Shown here piece by piece: positions 1-8,787 of a stretch of 64,000 bases of DNA (position 1 is its first letter; the number at the start of each line of letters is the position of its first letter). The notes under the pieces are model-generated. The model ran no database searches, was not told the DNA's origin, and worked only from the letters and a program-made list of their open reading frames with translations. Made by a program: the position numbers and the translations under genes. Source of the stretch: Pelagibacteraceae bacterium AG-404-N13 (GTDB lineage: Bacteria > Pseudomonadota > Alphaproteobacteria > Pelagibacterales > Pelagibacteraceae); NCBI GenBank assembly GCA_003216255.1, contig QCJD01000006.1:1-64000 (forward strand), written 5' to 3'.

Positions 1-233
1 GTTATTTAGTTGATAATGGACCTGGAACAGAGTCCGCTACTCCGACATCTGGTTTAAAACCTGAATTAGATAATTTTGAATTTACCATGGAACAAAGTGA
101 AGAAGGTTACAAAAACTTTACTGTAATTCAGTGTAAAATTAAAAGCATCGAATGGCTTTATTTAGCAGCAAAAGGACATCGAAGAGCCAGATTTGATCTT
201 GAAAAAAACAAAGAAAATTGGTTGGTTCCATAA
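1..233 (+). CDS. C-terminal fragment of a PNPOx-like flavin-binding protein (partial)
   Basis: An open frame runs in from the left edge (first full codon at base 3) and stops with TAA at 231-233, leaving about 76 residues. The tail, with WLYLAAKGHRRARFD followed by WLVP, resembles the C-terminus of pyridoxamine-5'-phosphate-oxidase-fold proteins, where a conserved R-x-R-F segment precedes a W-x-x-P ending. The start and FMN-binding region lie outside the window, so the substrate cannot be judged. It ends 3 bases before the next gene on the same strand. The family call comes from the tail only and is moderate. Confidence 0.5.
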   Translation, partial: YLVDNGPGTESATPTSGLKPELDNFEFTMEQSEEGYKNFTVIQCKIKSIEWLYLAAKGHRRARFDLEKNKENWLVP

Positions 234-236
234 ATT

Positions 237-641
237 ATGTCAAAAAGATATGAAGCAATGGTTTTATCGTGCATGGATCCAAGATTCCAAAAACCAGTGC
301 ATAAATATTTAAAAGAAAAAAAACTTACAGGTAAATACAGCGCATTTACTATTGCTGGAGGTTCAATTGGTGTAACAAATGAAAAATTTAAAAAGTGGCA
401 CTCTACTTTTTGGGAAAATTTAGAAACTTCAATAAAATTACATAAAATAAACAAATTAATTGTGCTTAATCACAAGGATTGTGGTGCCGCAAAGATAGTA
501 AATGGTAATAAAAAATTCAATTCTTTAATAGAAAATAAAATTCATAAAAATTCATTTATTAAATTAAAGAAAAATTTAAAAAAAAGATTTCCTAAAATAA
601 AAGTCTCGTTTAAAGTTATGCCTCTAAAAAATGCTATTTAA
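237..641 (+). CDS. Minimal beta-carbonic-anhydrase-like protein
   Basis: This 134-residue protein keeps the zinc signature of beta-carbonic anhydrases. Cys12 lies in SCMDPRF, giving the C-x-D-x-R motif with Asp14 and Arg16, and His79 and Cys82 lie in NHKDCGA. Family members that interconvert CO2 and bicarbonate are usually 190-230 residues, so this one is short and lacks most of the C-terminal half and its dimer contacts. The 3' end overlaps the next frame by 11 bases, which suggests translational coupling. It could be a small hydratase or a related zinc protein with another role. Metal binding is a fair inference; activity is not shown. Confidence 0.6.
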   Translation: MSKRYEAMVLSCMDPRFQKPVHKYLKEKKLTGKYSAFTIAGGSIGVTNEKFKKWHSTFWENLETSIKLHKINKLIVLNHKDCGAAKIVNGNKKFNSLIENKIHKNSFIKLKKNLKKRFPKIKVSFKVMPLKNAI

Positions 642-834
642 TTTTATCTTTTATTCATCTCTAATAATTTTGGGGATTTTTGTTATGAGATTTGGCATAA
701 TTCAAATAAGACAATACAAACAAGGTAAAACAAAAATAAAGAAAAAATTACCTGAACAGATTGCTTTTGGAGTATTTTTCATAATAATTTTAGGATTAAT
801 AATTTATTCTATTAACGATTTGTTATTTAATTAA
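631..834 (+). CDS. Small two-helix membrane protein, unknown function
   Basis: This 67-residue protein has two hydrophobic stretches, about residues 3-20 and 45-64, separated by a basic loop rich in Lys and Gln. That pattern suggests a small inner-membrane hairpin. The ATG at 631 overlaps the end of the carbonic-anhydrase-like gene by 11 bases; a later ATG near 685 is possible but would cut into the first helix. No family is recognised. Same-strand coupling is the main evidence that it is real. Confidence 0.5.
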   Translation: MLFNFIFYSSLIILGIFVMRFGIIQIRQYKQGKTKIKKKLPEQIAFGVFFIIILGLIIYSINDLLFN

Positions 835-842
835 AAATATTT

Positions 843-1472
843 TTATAATTTAAGGTATGAATTTTTCAATGCTTTTTTCCATTTTTCACTATTTTCTATT
901 TCAAAAACTATTTCCTCATTAATTTCTGAAAGCACCCAGCTATCTCTTTCAAATTCTCCTTCAAGCTGTTCTGGTCCCCAGGATGATAGTCCAATAACAA
1001 TTAAATTTTTTTTTGGACCTTTATTTTCAGCAATTTTCAATAATGTTTCATAATCACTACTTATTGATAAATCTCTGATTTTAATTGTACTTTTATCTGA
1101 ATATTCGTTTGTATGGAGTATAAAGACCTTATTTTTATTTACAGGACCTCCCCAATAAACAGGAATTTTCTTTTTTAGAAGATTTTTTTGTTTTTCAGAA
1201 AAATTCTTTGGAACTTTGACAATCTCATTAATTGGAGTAACTCCTAAAGGTTTATTAACAACTAGCCCTAATGCACCACCTTTATCATGAGCAAACATGA
1301 CAATTACCGTTTTAGCAAATCTACCTTCATTTAATTTTTCTGAGGCAACTAAAAAATTGTCTCTAAAACTTTCTAAAAACTTACCCTTGTGATAGTTTGT
1401 AATAAATTGTTCAGCTTGACTGATTTCGTTTAAATTAATAAAAAAAACTATTAAGATAAATATTTTTTTCAA
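843..1472 (-). CDS. YqgE/AlgH (DUF179, UPF0301) family protein with an N-terminal signal peptide
   Basis: The 209-residue product matches the YqgE/AlgH family: FLVASEKL near the start of the domain, then GALGLVVNKPLG, then PVYWGGPV, then the C-terminal GLSSWGPEQLEGE. The start is TTG at 1470-1472, supported by an AAAGGAAA ribosome-binding site about 6 bases upstream and by the MKK that follows. Unlike the usual cytoplasmic member, this protein begins with a hydrophobic segment of about 20 residues ending in SQAE, which looks like a cleavable signal peptide. The molecular function of the family is unsettled, so only the family and a likely periplasmic location are claimed. Confidence 0.85.
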   Translation of the reverse strand: MKKIFILIVFFINLNEISQAEQFITNYHKGKFLESFRDNFLVASEKLNEGRFAKTVIVMFAHDKGGALGLVVNKPLGVTPINEIVKVPKNFSEKQKNLLKKKIPVYWGGPVNKNKVFILHTNEYSDKSTIKIRDLSISSDYETLLKIAENKGPKKNLIVIGLSSWGPEQLEGEFERDSWVLSEINEEIVFEIENSEKWKKALKNSYLKL

Positions 1473-1521
1473 TTATTTCCTTTGAAATGAAATAAATGTT
1501 ATTAATAACTTTTTCATTATA

Positions 1522-2034
1522 TTATCTTATAGACTTGGAGTATTTTTTCCAGTTATCTTGATAACGAATTGCATTCTTCTCTACTGCTTGAATCTCTTCA
1601 TCTGTAAGCTTTCTAATAACTTTGCCTGGCGATCCTACAACTAGTGAGTTATCTGGAATAATTTTATTTTCAGTTATTAAAGCCTTTGCGCCAATGATAC
1701 AGTTCTTACCAATTTTTGCATTATTAAGAATAACAGCTCCGATTCCAATTAAGCTATTGTCTCCAATGATGCATCCATGAAGCATAACCAAATGTCCAAT
1801 GGTTACATTTTTTCCGACTTTCAAAGGATAGCCTGGATCAGTATGTAAAACGCTACTGTCTTGAACATTTGAACCTTCTCCTATGTGAATATTTTCAATA
1901 TCCCCTCTTAATGTGGCATTAAACCAAATACTTGAATTTTTTTCTAAGGTTACATCGCCAATCACCACAGCATTAGGTGCAACCCAATTTTCGCCAGAGT
2001 TTTTTGGTTTTTTATCTTCCAAATCGTAAAACAT
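1522..2034 (-). CDS. Gamma-carbonic anhydrase family hexapeptide-repeat protein
   Basis: The 170-residue product is a left-handed beta-helix of the gamma-carbonic-anhydrase/YrdA/PaaY group. Hexapeptide repeats with Ile or Val every six residues run through the middle (for example VIGDVTL, VGKNVTIG, IGDNSLIGIGA). Three histidines, His64, His81 and His86, sit at the zinc-ligand positions of the trimer. Length is normal for the family. Members include carbonic anhydrases, thioesterases and inactive scaffold proteins, so the reaction is not certain. It lies on the opposite strand from the thioredoxin-like gene, with start codons about 20 bases apart. Confidence 0.88.
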   Translation of the reverse strand: MFYDLEDKKPKNSGENWVAPNAVVIGDVTLEKNSSIWFNATLRGDIENIHIGEGSNVQDSSVLHTDPGYPLKVGKNVTIGHLVMLHGCIIGDNSLIGIGAVILNNAKIGKNCIIGAKALITENKIIPDNSLVVGSPGKVIRKLTDEEIQAVEKNAIRYQDNWKKYSKSIR

Positions 2035-2054
2035 AAATTATATATTCTTTTATC

Positions 2055-2612
2055 ATGGCACTAACAAAAACTCCAATATGTGATTTTGGCAAAAAAGCAG
2101 ATCACTTTGAATTAAAATCTATTGAAGATAAAATTGTTTCATTAAATGATATCAAAGGAGAAAAAGGAACGTTGATTATGTTTATTTGTAATCACTGTCC
2201 ATATGTAAAAGCTGTAATTAAAGAAATAGTTTCTGACTGTAAAGAATTAGAAAAAGAAGGAGTTAGGTCTGTAGCAATTATGTCTAATGATACAATGAAT
2301 TACCCTGATGATTCTTTTGATAAAATGATAGATTTTTCAAATGATAACAATTTTAACTTTCCTTATCTGATAGATGAAACTCAATCAATTGCTAAAAAAT
2401 ATGACGCTGTATGTACCCCAGACTTTTTTGGTTATAATAATAATTTAGAACTTCAATACCGTGGAAGAATTAGAGAATTAAAAAATTTAGAACCTGTTCA
2501 AGGTGGTGAAAGCGACTTGTTAAAAGCAATGAAAATGATTGCTAAATCTGGACAAGGGCCTAAAGATCAATTGCCAAGCATGGGCTGCAACATAAAATGG
2601 TTTAAAAATTAA
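2055..2612 (+). CDS. Thioredoxin-fold redoxin (AhpC/TSA-like) with a CNHC active site
   Basis: The 185-residue protein shows the thioredoxin-like redoxin layout: a beta segment, FICNHCPYVKA with the C-x-x-C pair Cys45 and Cys48, a later SIAKKYDAVCTPDFFGY segment carrying the cis-Pro region, and YRGRI downstream. Proteins with this CNHCPYVK motif are annotated as thioredoxin-family or peroxiredoxin-like. No signal peptide is seen, so it is probably cytoplasmic. Its stop TAA shares one base with the start of the glycosyltransferase gene. The physiological substrate is unknown. Confidence 0.85.
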   Translation: MALTKTPICDFGKKADHFELKSIEDKIVSLNDIKGEKGTLIMFICNHCPYVKAVIKEIVSDCKELEKEGVRSVAIMSNDTMNYPDDSFDKMIDFSNDNNFNFPYLIDETQSIAKKYDAVCTPDFFGYNNNLELQYRGRIRELKNLEPVQGGESDLLKAMKMIAKSGQGPKDQLPSMGCNIKWFKN

Positions 2613-3694
2613 TGTTTATAATTGTTACGAGAACATTCCCTCCTGAAGTTGGTGGAATGCAAAATTTAATGTGGGGTTTGGCAAAATCCCTTGCTAAAAT
2701 AGATTTAATAAAAGTATTTGCTGACTATAGTGAAAATCATGAGCAGTTTGATAAAAACGTATCATTTTCAATTGAGAGAGTAAAAGGGATTAAATTATTA
2801 AGAAAATACAGAAAACCTCATTTGGTCAATGAATATTTGAACCAAAATCCAAAAGTTAAATGTATTATTTCAGATCATTGGAAAAGTTTAGAATTAATTA
2901 GATCAAATAAAAAGAAAATCTGCCTTATCCATTCAAAAGAAATAAATTATAAAAAAGGATCGAGGACCAACAAAAAAATTTTAGAAGTATTAAATAATGT
3001 AGATCATGTAATTGCGAATTCTAAATTTACTAGAAATTTAGCTATTGAACTTGGAATAGAAGAAAACAGAATAAAAGTAATTAATCCAGGTGTAGACCCA
3101 ATTTCAGAAATTCCAAAAAGTGATTTAAAAAAAGCAGATGAAATTTTAAAAGGTAAAAACAATAGGCTCATTACTGTTTCAAGATTTGATAAAAGAAAAA
3201 ATCACGAAAAAGTAATAATGGCCATTAGAAATCTTAAAGAGATTTATCCTGATATTATTTATACATGTATTGGGTATGGTGACGAAGAAGAAAATTTAAA
3301 AAAATTAGTTATAGAACTTAATTTAGAAAATCATGTAATCTTTTTAAAAGATATTCCAAATGATTTGAAAAATGCTTTAGTTGCTAAATCGAATATTTTC
3401 ATAATGCCTTCAATTATTCATAAAAATTCAGTTGAAGGTTTTGGTATTGCTTTTGTTGAAGCAGCACAATATGGAATTCCGTCTATAGGTGGAAAAGATG
3501 GAGGCGCATCAGATGCTATTATACATGAAAAGACTGGCCTTATTTGTGACGGAAACAATTTAGAAGATATTTATTCAAATATAGATTTTATTTTAAAAGA
3601 AAATAAACATTTAGAATATGGAAAAGCTGCAAAACTAAATTCGCAAAAATTTCATTGGGATAAGATTATTGAAAGCTACAAAAGAATCTTATAA
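2612..3694 (+). CDS. Glycosyltransferase family 4-like protein
   Basis: The 360-residue product has the GT-B fold of GT4 enzymes. The N-terminus carries TRTFPPEVGGMQNLMWGL (acceptor-side loop), the middle has VINPGVD, and the C-terminal donor-binding half has the TVSRFDKRKNHE strand and the E-x7-E signature in EGFGIAFVEAAQYG. Such enzymes move a sugar from a nucleotide donor to lipid, polysaccharide or small-molecule acceptors. No polysaccharide locus surrounds it, so the acceptor cannot be named. The ATG overlaps the upstream stop by one base. Confidence 0.88.
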   Translation: MFIIVTRTFPPEVGGMQNLMWGLAKSLAKIDLIKVFADYSENHEQFDKNVSFSIERVKGIKLLRKYRKPHLVNEYLNQNPKVKCIISDHWKSLELIRSNKKKICLIHSKEINYKKGSRTNKKILEVLNNVDHVIANSKFTRNLAIELGIEENRIKVINPGVDPISEIPKSDLKKADEILKGKNNRLITVSRFDKRKNHEKVIMAIRNLKEIYPDIIYTCIGYGDEEENLKKLVIELNLENHVIFLKDIPNDLKNALVAKSNIFIMPSIIHKNSVEGFGIAFVEAAQYGIPSIGGKDGGASDAIIHEKTGLICDGNNLEDIYSNIDFILKENKHLEYGKAAKLNSQKFHWDKIIESYKRIL

Positions 3695-3703
3695 GATTAG
3701 TTG

Positions 3704-4123
3704 ATGATCGAAAAATTTAATGGAATATTTTATTTTATAGTTTTCCTTGCTCATTTTATTGGTATAGCTGTTTATTGCTTCCAAACAATTGTCGGAACCA
3801 AAAAATTTATGGATAAATTTGACATAGATCATAGTGCAGCAATCATAGTTAGATTTGTTGGAGCACTAATGATTGGTTGGGTTATAATGGCACTTTATAT
3901 AATGTTTGTAAGACCTAATGGTGTTGAGGGAACTTGGGCGTTCTTTAATCTACTGGTAATTATACATGCATGTGTATTTTTAACAAATTTTTACTCAATT
4001 AAAATCGATAAGACTGGAACAAATGAAAAAACTACAAATGAAGGGATAATTGCTCCGATAGTTTTCTTAGTATTAAGTTCAGTTCTTGTATATGGATTGT
4101 CTGATAAAATATATTTATCTTAA
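3704..4123 (+). CDS. Four-helix integral membrane protein, unknown function
   Basis: The 139-residue protein has four hydrophobic stretches at about residues 7-28, 48-68, 79-97 and 114-132, with short polar loops. The ATG at 3704 is chosen over an in-frame TTG directly before it. It follows the glycosyltransferase gene by 9 bases and may be co-transcribed. No family is recognised and no catalytic residues stand out. Confidence 0.65.
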   Translation: MIEKFNGIFYFIVFLAHFIGIAVYCFQTIVGTKKFMDKFDIDHSAAIIVRFVGALMIGWVIMALYIMFVRPNGVEGTWAFFNLLVIIHACVFLTNFYSIKIDKTGTNEKTTNEGIIAPIVFLVLSSVLVYGLSDKIYLS

Positions 4124-4127
4124 ATTT

Positions 4128-4397
4128 TTATTTATCTTTAAATTCTAAACTTCCTCTTGAATTTACATTTTTTTTTACTTTTTGGTAATAGCTAGTGCTA
4201 TTAATTAATTTAATTAAATCAATTCCTTTATTTTCATACCTTCTTTTAATAGTCATTCTTGGGATCATTACAAAGTTCATATTATCAATAAAATTAGTAG
4301 TCCATTCTTTTTCTATTTTATCTTCAATTAATTTTTTTAAAAAAACTCTAAATTCAGTGCAGCTCATTAGCTTTAAATTTTCATTAAATAATGACAT
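4128..4397 (-). CDS. Small basic protein, unknown function
   Basis: An 89-residue protein rich in Lys, Asn and Glu with no signal peptide or hydrophobic helix. Its start codon directly abuts the stop codon of the upstream PhyH-like gene on the same strand, the tight spacing seen in real operons here. The start and stop define a clean frame across the whole gap between neighbours. No motif is recognised. Confidence 0.55.
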   Translation of the reverse strand: MSLFNENLKLMSCTEFRVFLKKLIEDKIEKEWTTNFIDNMNFVMIPRMTIKRRYENKGIDLIKLINSTSYYQKVKKNVNSRGSLEFKDK

Positions 4398-5225
4398 TTA
4401 ATATTTTCCTATTTGCTTTGAACCACTATAAAATATTTTAGACAATTCTTCATTCGCTTTTTTTCTAGTAATTATATCATTTTCGTTCATTAATTCTGTG
4501 GGTCTCTTAACGTGTTCATGAAACTTAAAAGTATCATTTCCTCTTGCTTGTTGAACATATATTTTGCCTAAAACTTGATCTACATTGGTTCCAATATAAC
4601 TTTGAATAGCAAAACCTATTCTTCTTTCTTTACTCTTATTCAGACCAGATCCATGAATAATTGTGGGATGGTGAAGAGATAATTGACCAGCCTTTAATAT
4701 GACAGGTGTTGTTTCATTGATTGGAACATTTTCAATTGTTTGACCTCTAGTTAAAAGATTATTTTCATCAAACTTTTGATCATGAAATTTTAAATCTTTT
4801 TTATGAGAACCTTTTAGCATTCTCATGCATCCATTTTCTTCATTTGCATCAGTTACAGCCAACCAACCTGTAACCCAATTATGTGGTTCTAGACCAATAT
4901 ATTTTGCATCTTGATGAAAACTAACAAAACCTTTTTTATCTGGATTTTTAATAAATAAGGTAGTTCCACAAACAAGTATATCTTTACCAATTATACTTTC
5001 GACAGCATCTAGAATCTTTGAATTATGAGAAACCTTGTCTAAGACTGGAGAAATAAGATGAACATAATTTCTTCCCAACCCTTCAATTTCGTTTGGCCAT
5101 TTTTTCTCAATATATTCTATCTCTTTCTTAACTTCTTCAGCTTCATCTTTTGTTAAAACATCTATAGGAGCAATATACCCATCTTCTTTATATTGATTAA
5201 TTTGCTCATTTGATAAATTGGGCAT
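4398..5225 (-). CDS. Phytanoyl-CoA dioxygenase (PhyH) family Fe(II)/2-oxoglutarate oxygenase
   Basis: The 275-residue product has the PhyH jelly-roll signature. His104 and Asp106 in SFHQDAKY form the H-x-D half of the iron facial triad, and a distal His near 191 in HGSG followed by an Arg pair completes the triad and 2-oxoglutarate site. The WLAVTDANEENGCMRMLKGS segment is typical of the family. Members hydroxylate diverse small molecules, such as lipids, ectoine and alkylphosphonates; the substrate here is unknown. The ATG at 5225 is preferred over a TTG immediately upstream. It sits between two small minus-strand genes, probably one operon. Confidence 0.88.
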   Translation of the reverse strand: MPNLSNEQINQYKEDGYIAPIDVLTKDEAEEVKKEIEYIEKKWPNEIEGLGRNYVHLISPVLDKVSHNSKILDAVESIIGKDILVCGTTLFIKNPDKKGFVSFHQDAKYIGLEPHNWVTGWLAVTDANEENGCMRMLKGSHKKDLKFHDQKFDENNLLTRGQTIENVPINETTPVILKAGQLSLHHPTIIHGSGLNKSKERRIGFAIQSYIGTNVDQVLGKIYVQQARGNDTFKFHEHVKRPTELMNENDIITRKKANEELSKIFYSGSKQIGKY

Positions 5226-5231
5226 CAATAG

Positions 5232-5435
5232 TTAATTATCAAATTTTTTATTAATCTCTTGTTTGCAATATTCTTCTGCTTCTGCCCTAGTCATGTCTTT
5301 TGATTTATTTTTTTGAGCTATTATACATGCCGAAATAGATTTATTTTTTCCATAATCTCCATAGTTAACTCTCGTAAGATATAGTGCAATTATAGCTAGA
5401 ATTATAAATAATATAAATTTAATATTTTTTTTCAT
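5232..5435 (-). CDS. Small membrane-anchored protein, unknown function
   Basis: A 67-residue protein with an N-terminal hydrophobic segment at about residues 5-21, then a charged tail holding two cysteines (in ACIIAQ and YCKQE). It probably anchors in the inner membrane with the tail in the periplasm. It precedes the PhyH gene by about 6 bases. No family is recognised. Confidence 0.55.
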   Translation of the reverse strand: MKKNIKFILFIILAIIALYLTRVNYGDYGKNKSISACIIAQKNKSKDMTRAEAEEYCKQEINKKFDN

Positions 5436-5571
5436 TAAATTAAAATAAAGTTTTTTAATTGCTAGTTAGTAGATATGTAATGGTAATAAATTTCAATATA
5501 AAAAATAGTTTTAATTTTTTATAATTTCTTAATAGAATATATTTATAAATTTATAAGAAGGAAAAAACTTA

Positions 5572-6903
5572 ATGACAAAAGTAGCTATCATTGGAACAGG
5601 GCCTTGTGGGCTTTCGATATTAAGAGCTTTTGAACATGCTGAAAAGAAAGGTGAAAAAGTACCTGAGATAGTATGTTTTGAAAAACAAGAAGACTGGGGA
5701 GGTCTTTGGAATTACAGTTGGCGTACTGGTTCTGATCAATATGGCGATCCAGTTCATAACAGCATGTATAGATATCTATGGTCAAATGGACCAAAAGAAT
5801 GCTTGGAATTTGCTGATTACTCTTTTGATGAACATTTTGGCAAACCAATTCCTTCATTTCCTCCACGTGAAGTTTTATATGATTACATCATTGGTAGAGT
5901 TAAAAAAGGTAACATTAAAGATAAAGTAAAATTTAATACTAGAGTAACTCAAGTTACTTATAATTCTGATAAATTTGAAGTTTCTTATCAAGATAAAGAT
6001 AAAGACAATATTTCAAAAGATACTTTTGATTATGTGGTGGTCGCCACTGGTCATTTTTCAGTTCCATTCATTCCAGAATATGAGGGAATGAAATCATTTC
6101 CTGGAAGAATAATGCATTCCCATGATTTTAGAGATGCAGAAGAGTTTAGAGGTAAAAATGTTATAGTTTTAGGTAGCAGTTACTCAGCTGAGGATGTGGC
6201 GCTACAATGTAACAAGTATGGAGCTAAAAGTGTAACTATAGGATACAGACATAATCCAATGGGTTTCAAATGGCCAAAAGGAATGAAAGAAGTTTATTAT
6301 TTAGATAGATTAGAGGGAAAAAAAGCTATTTTTAAAGATGGAACAGAACAAGATGCTGATGTTATAATTTTGTGTACAGGATATCTGCATTATTTTCCAT
6401 TCTTAGAAGAAAATTTAAGTTTAAAAACTAGAAATAGATTGTATCCACCAAAATTATACAAAGGTGTAGTTTGGCAAAATAATCACAAACTCATGTATCT
6501 AGGTATGCAAGATCAATTTCACACTTTTAATATGTTTGATTGTCAAGCTTGGTATGCAAGAGATGTAATAATGAATAAAATAAAAATTCCTAGTGATGAT
6601 GAAGTGGAAAAAGATATAAAAAAATGGGTTTCTATGGAAGAAAAATTAGAAAACCCAGATCAAATGATTGATTTTCAAACTGAGTATACAAAAGAACTAC
6701 ATGAATTATCAGATTATCCAAAAATTGATTTTGAACTTATTAGAAAACATTTTAAAGAGTGGGAGCATCACAAAGTAGAAGATATTTTGACATATAGAAA
6801 TAAGTCATTTTCATCTCCTGTCACAGGCTCTGTTGCACCAATTCATCACACTCCTTGGGCATCAGCGATGGACGACTCTATGAAAGATTTTTTGAAACAA
6901 TAA
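5572..6903 (+). CDS. tmm: Flavin-containing monooxygenase, probable trimethylamine monooxygenase Tmm
   Basis: This 443-residue enzyme is a bacterial FMO. The FAD motif GTGPCG is at residues 8-13, the FMO signature F-x-G-x3-H-x3-F is FPGRIMHSHDF at 176-186, and the NADPH motif GSSYSAED starts near 201. Length and the N-terminal GGLWNYSWRTG region agree with Tmm of marine bacteria, which oxidises trimethylamine to the N-oxide with NADPH and O2. The surroundings, rich in methylated-amine enzymes, agree. An AAGGAA ribosome-binding site lies about 10 bases before the ATG, after an AT-rich 136-base spacer that probably holds its promoter. Another FMO substrate such as dimethyl sulfide is possible. 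Confidence 0.88.
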   Translation: MTKVAIIGTGPCGLSILRAFEHAEKKGEKVPEIVCFEKQEDWGGLWNYSWRTGSDQYGDPVHNSMYRYLWSNGPKECLEFADYSFDEHFGKPIPSFPPREVLYDYIIGRVKKGNIKDKVKFNTRVTQVTYNSDKFEVSYQDKDKDNISKDTFDYVVVATGHFSVPFIPEYEGMKSFPGRIMHSHDFRDAEEFRGKNVIVLGSSYSAEDVALQCNKYGAKSVTIGYRHNPMGFKWPKGMKEVYYLDRLEGKKAIFKDGTEQDADVIILCTGYLHYFPFLEENLSLKTRNRLYPPKLYKGVVWQNNHKLMYLGMQDQFHTFNMFDCQAWYARDVIMNKIKIPSDDEVEKDIKKWVSMEEKLENPDQMIDFQTEYTKELHELSDYPKIDFELIRKHFKEWEHHKVEDILTYRNKSFSSPVTGSVAPIHHTPWASAMDDSMKDFLKQ

Positions 6904-6912
6904 ATATTAAAT

Positions 6913-7992
6913 CTACTTGTTAAACATTTTTTTTAAAGCCTCTTCTGATGCAACACAAATGCCTTTTTCTGTAATTAACCCTGTTACATATTTTGCTGGA
7001 GTTATATCAAAAGCTAAATTCTTTGCTTTGCTTTTATTTGGGTAAATTAATATTTTTTTGATATTTCCTTCATCATCTTTGCCTTCAACGTGAGATAATT
7101 CTTCCGAATTTCTTTCTTCTATAGGAATGTCTTTATAATTTTTTATATTCCAGTCTATAGTTGTGCTTGGAAGAGCAACATAAAAGGGAATATTGTTATC
7201 ATAAGCTGCTAAGGCTTTTAAATAAGTTCCAATTTTATTACAAACATCTCCTGTTGATAAAGTTCTATCAGTTCCTACTATGCACATGTCCACCTCTCCT
7301 CTTTGCATCAATAATCCCCCGGTATTATCAGTTATTATTGTGTTTGGGACTTCTTCTTCATTTAGTTCATAGGAAGTTAAATTAGCACCTTGATTTCTTG
7401 GTCTAGTTTCATCAACCCAAACATGCAGTGGGATACCTTTTTTATGTGCGTGATATATTGGAGATGTTGCTGTACCCCAATTAATTGTTGCAAGCCAGCC
7501 TGCATTACAATGTGTTAATATATTTACAGTATCTTTTTTTTTATTGTAAATTTCTTCAATTATTTTAAGTCCATTAATTCCAATATTTTCACAAAAACCT
7601 ACATCTTCATCGCAGATTTCTTTAGCTTCTTTTAAAGCAACGTCAAAAAGATCGCTACTATTAATCATTGATAATTTATTATTCATTCTATGGACGGCCC
7701 ATTGTAAATTAATTGCTGTGGGCCTGGACTGAACCAATTCTTCAGAACTTTTTTTTATAAAATCAAGATCCTTGTTTTCTAAGATTGCTAAAACTATTCC
7801 GTATGCAGCGGTTCCTCCTATAAGAGGGGCGCCTCTAACTTCCATGGTTTTAATAGCATTAATTGCATCTTTTACTGTTTTTAGATCTTTAATTATAAAT
7901 TGATGTGGCAGTTTTGTCTGATCAATAATCTTTACTGTATTATTTTTTTCATCTAACCAGATTGTACGATACTCTTTTCCTTCTATTTTCAT
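6913..7992 (-). CDS. mtnA: S-methyl-5-thioribose-1-phosphate isomerase
   Basis: The 359-residue product matches MtnA of the eIF2B-alpha-like superfamily. The ribose-phosphate loop RGAPLIGGTAAYG begins near residue 53, the catalytic Cys162 lies in THCNAGWLAT, and the catalytic Asp242 lies in VGTDRT. The enzyme isomerises methylthioribose-1-phosphate to methylthioribulose-1-phosphate. It follows mtnP with a PhyH-type gene between them, all on one strand with essentially no gaps. The later salvage genes mtnB, mtnC and mtnD are not in the window. Confidence 0.95.
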   Translation of the reverse strand: MKIEGKEYRTIWLDEKNNTVKIIDQTKLPHQFIIKDLKTVKDAINAIKTMEVRGAPLIGGTAAYGIVLAILENKDLDFIKKSSEELVQSRPTAINLQWAVHRMNNKLSMINSSDLFDVALKEAKEICDEDVGFCENIGINGLKIIEEIYNKKKDTVNILTHCNAGWLATINWGTATSPIYHAHKKGIPLHVWVDETRPRNQGANLTSYELNEEEVPNTIITDNTGGLLMQRGEVDMCIVGTDRTLSTGDVCNKIGTYLKALAAYDNNIPFYVALPSTTIDWNIKNYKDIPIEERNSEELSHVEGKDDEGNIKKILIYPNKSKAKNLAFDITPAKYVTGLITEKGICVASEEALKKMFNK

Positions 7993-8787
7993 TTAATTTC
8001 TCCAAACAACTGGGAACCAATCTTCTCTCATCTTGGATCCATTATTTAAATCTATGCCTTTAAATGGAGGTGATGTCTCTCCACCTCTATCAATATATTT
8101 TACATCATCTCCTATAAAACGCATTGAAAAAGCTCTTCTAGGAATTTTTTCTGTATTACCAGATGATGAGTGAAGAACTTTAAAATTAAAAAGAATTGCA
8201 TCCCCTAAATTCATTTCTGGGTTTAAAATATTTTTTTCCATATTTGAGATATCGGGTATATCCATAAAATTGCTATCATTGCTATACCAAGGTTGATTAT
8301 TTGACCATTTTGTAGGTCTTATTAACTTTGGAAGTTTGTGAGACCCTAATAGGATTTTTAAAGAATTATTTTTTGTGATTGGGTCAAGTGGTATCCAAAA
8401 ACTACCGGTATCATTTCCATCAACACAATAATAAGGCATATCTTGATGCCATGGGGTTTCTTTAGTAGTCCCAGGATCTTTAACAAAAATATGCTCATGA
8501 AATAGTTGTATAGTTTTTGATCCAGTTGCTTCAGCAACTATCTGTGCTGCAGGAGAATCTTCAGCAAACTTTTTAAATTCAGATATTCTTTCCCAATTAC
8601 AATAGTCTTCAAAAAATCTTCCTTCTTCATTTTTTACATTTTCTCTTGCATGAGGACCTGGTTCTAATAATACTTTCTCGAAACCTGCTCTAAGTAAATC
8701 AATCCAAGGATTAAAGATATTTTTAATTAAAATTGCTCCTTGATTTTGATAGGAGTCAATTTCTAAATCTGAAAGGTGCTTTTTCAC
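7993..8787 (-). CDS. PhyH-family Fe(II)/2-oxoglutarate oxygenase inside the MTA salvage operon
   Basis: The 264-residue protein carries His114 and Asp116 in PWHQDMPYY and a distal His206 in VLHSSSGN, followed by an Arg pair: the iron triad and 2-oxoglutarate anchor of PhyH-type oxygenases. It overlaps mtnP by 4 bases and ends one base before mtnA, so it is very likely co-translated with both. The context hints at a sulfur- or sugar-phosphate-related substrate, but nothing in the sequence names one. It is clearly different from the other PhyH protein at 4.4-5.2 kb. Confidence 0.87.
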   Translation of the reverse strand: MKKHLSDLEIDSYQNQGAILIKNIFNPWIDLLRAGFEKVLLEPGPHARENVKNEEGRFFEDYCNWERISEFKKFAEDSPAAQIVAEATGSKTIQLFHEHIFVKDPGTTKETPWHQDMPYYCVDGNDTGSFWIPLDPITKNNSLKILLGSHKLPKLIRPTKWSNNQPWYSNDSNFMDIPDISNMEKNILNPEMNLGDAILFNFKVLHSSSGNTEKIPRRAFSMRFIGDDVKYIDRGGETSPPFKGIDLNNGSKMREDWFPVVWRN

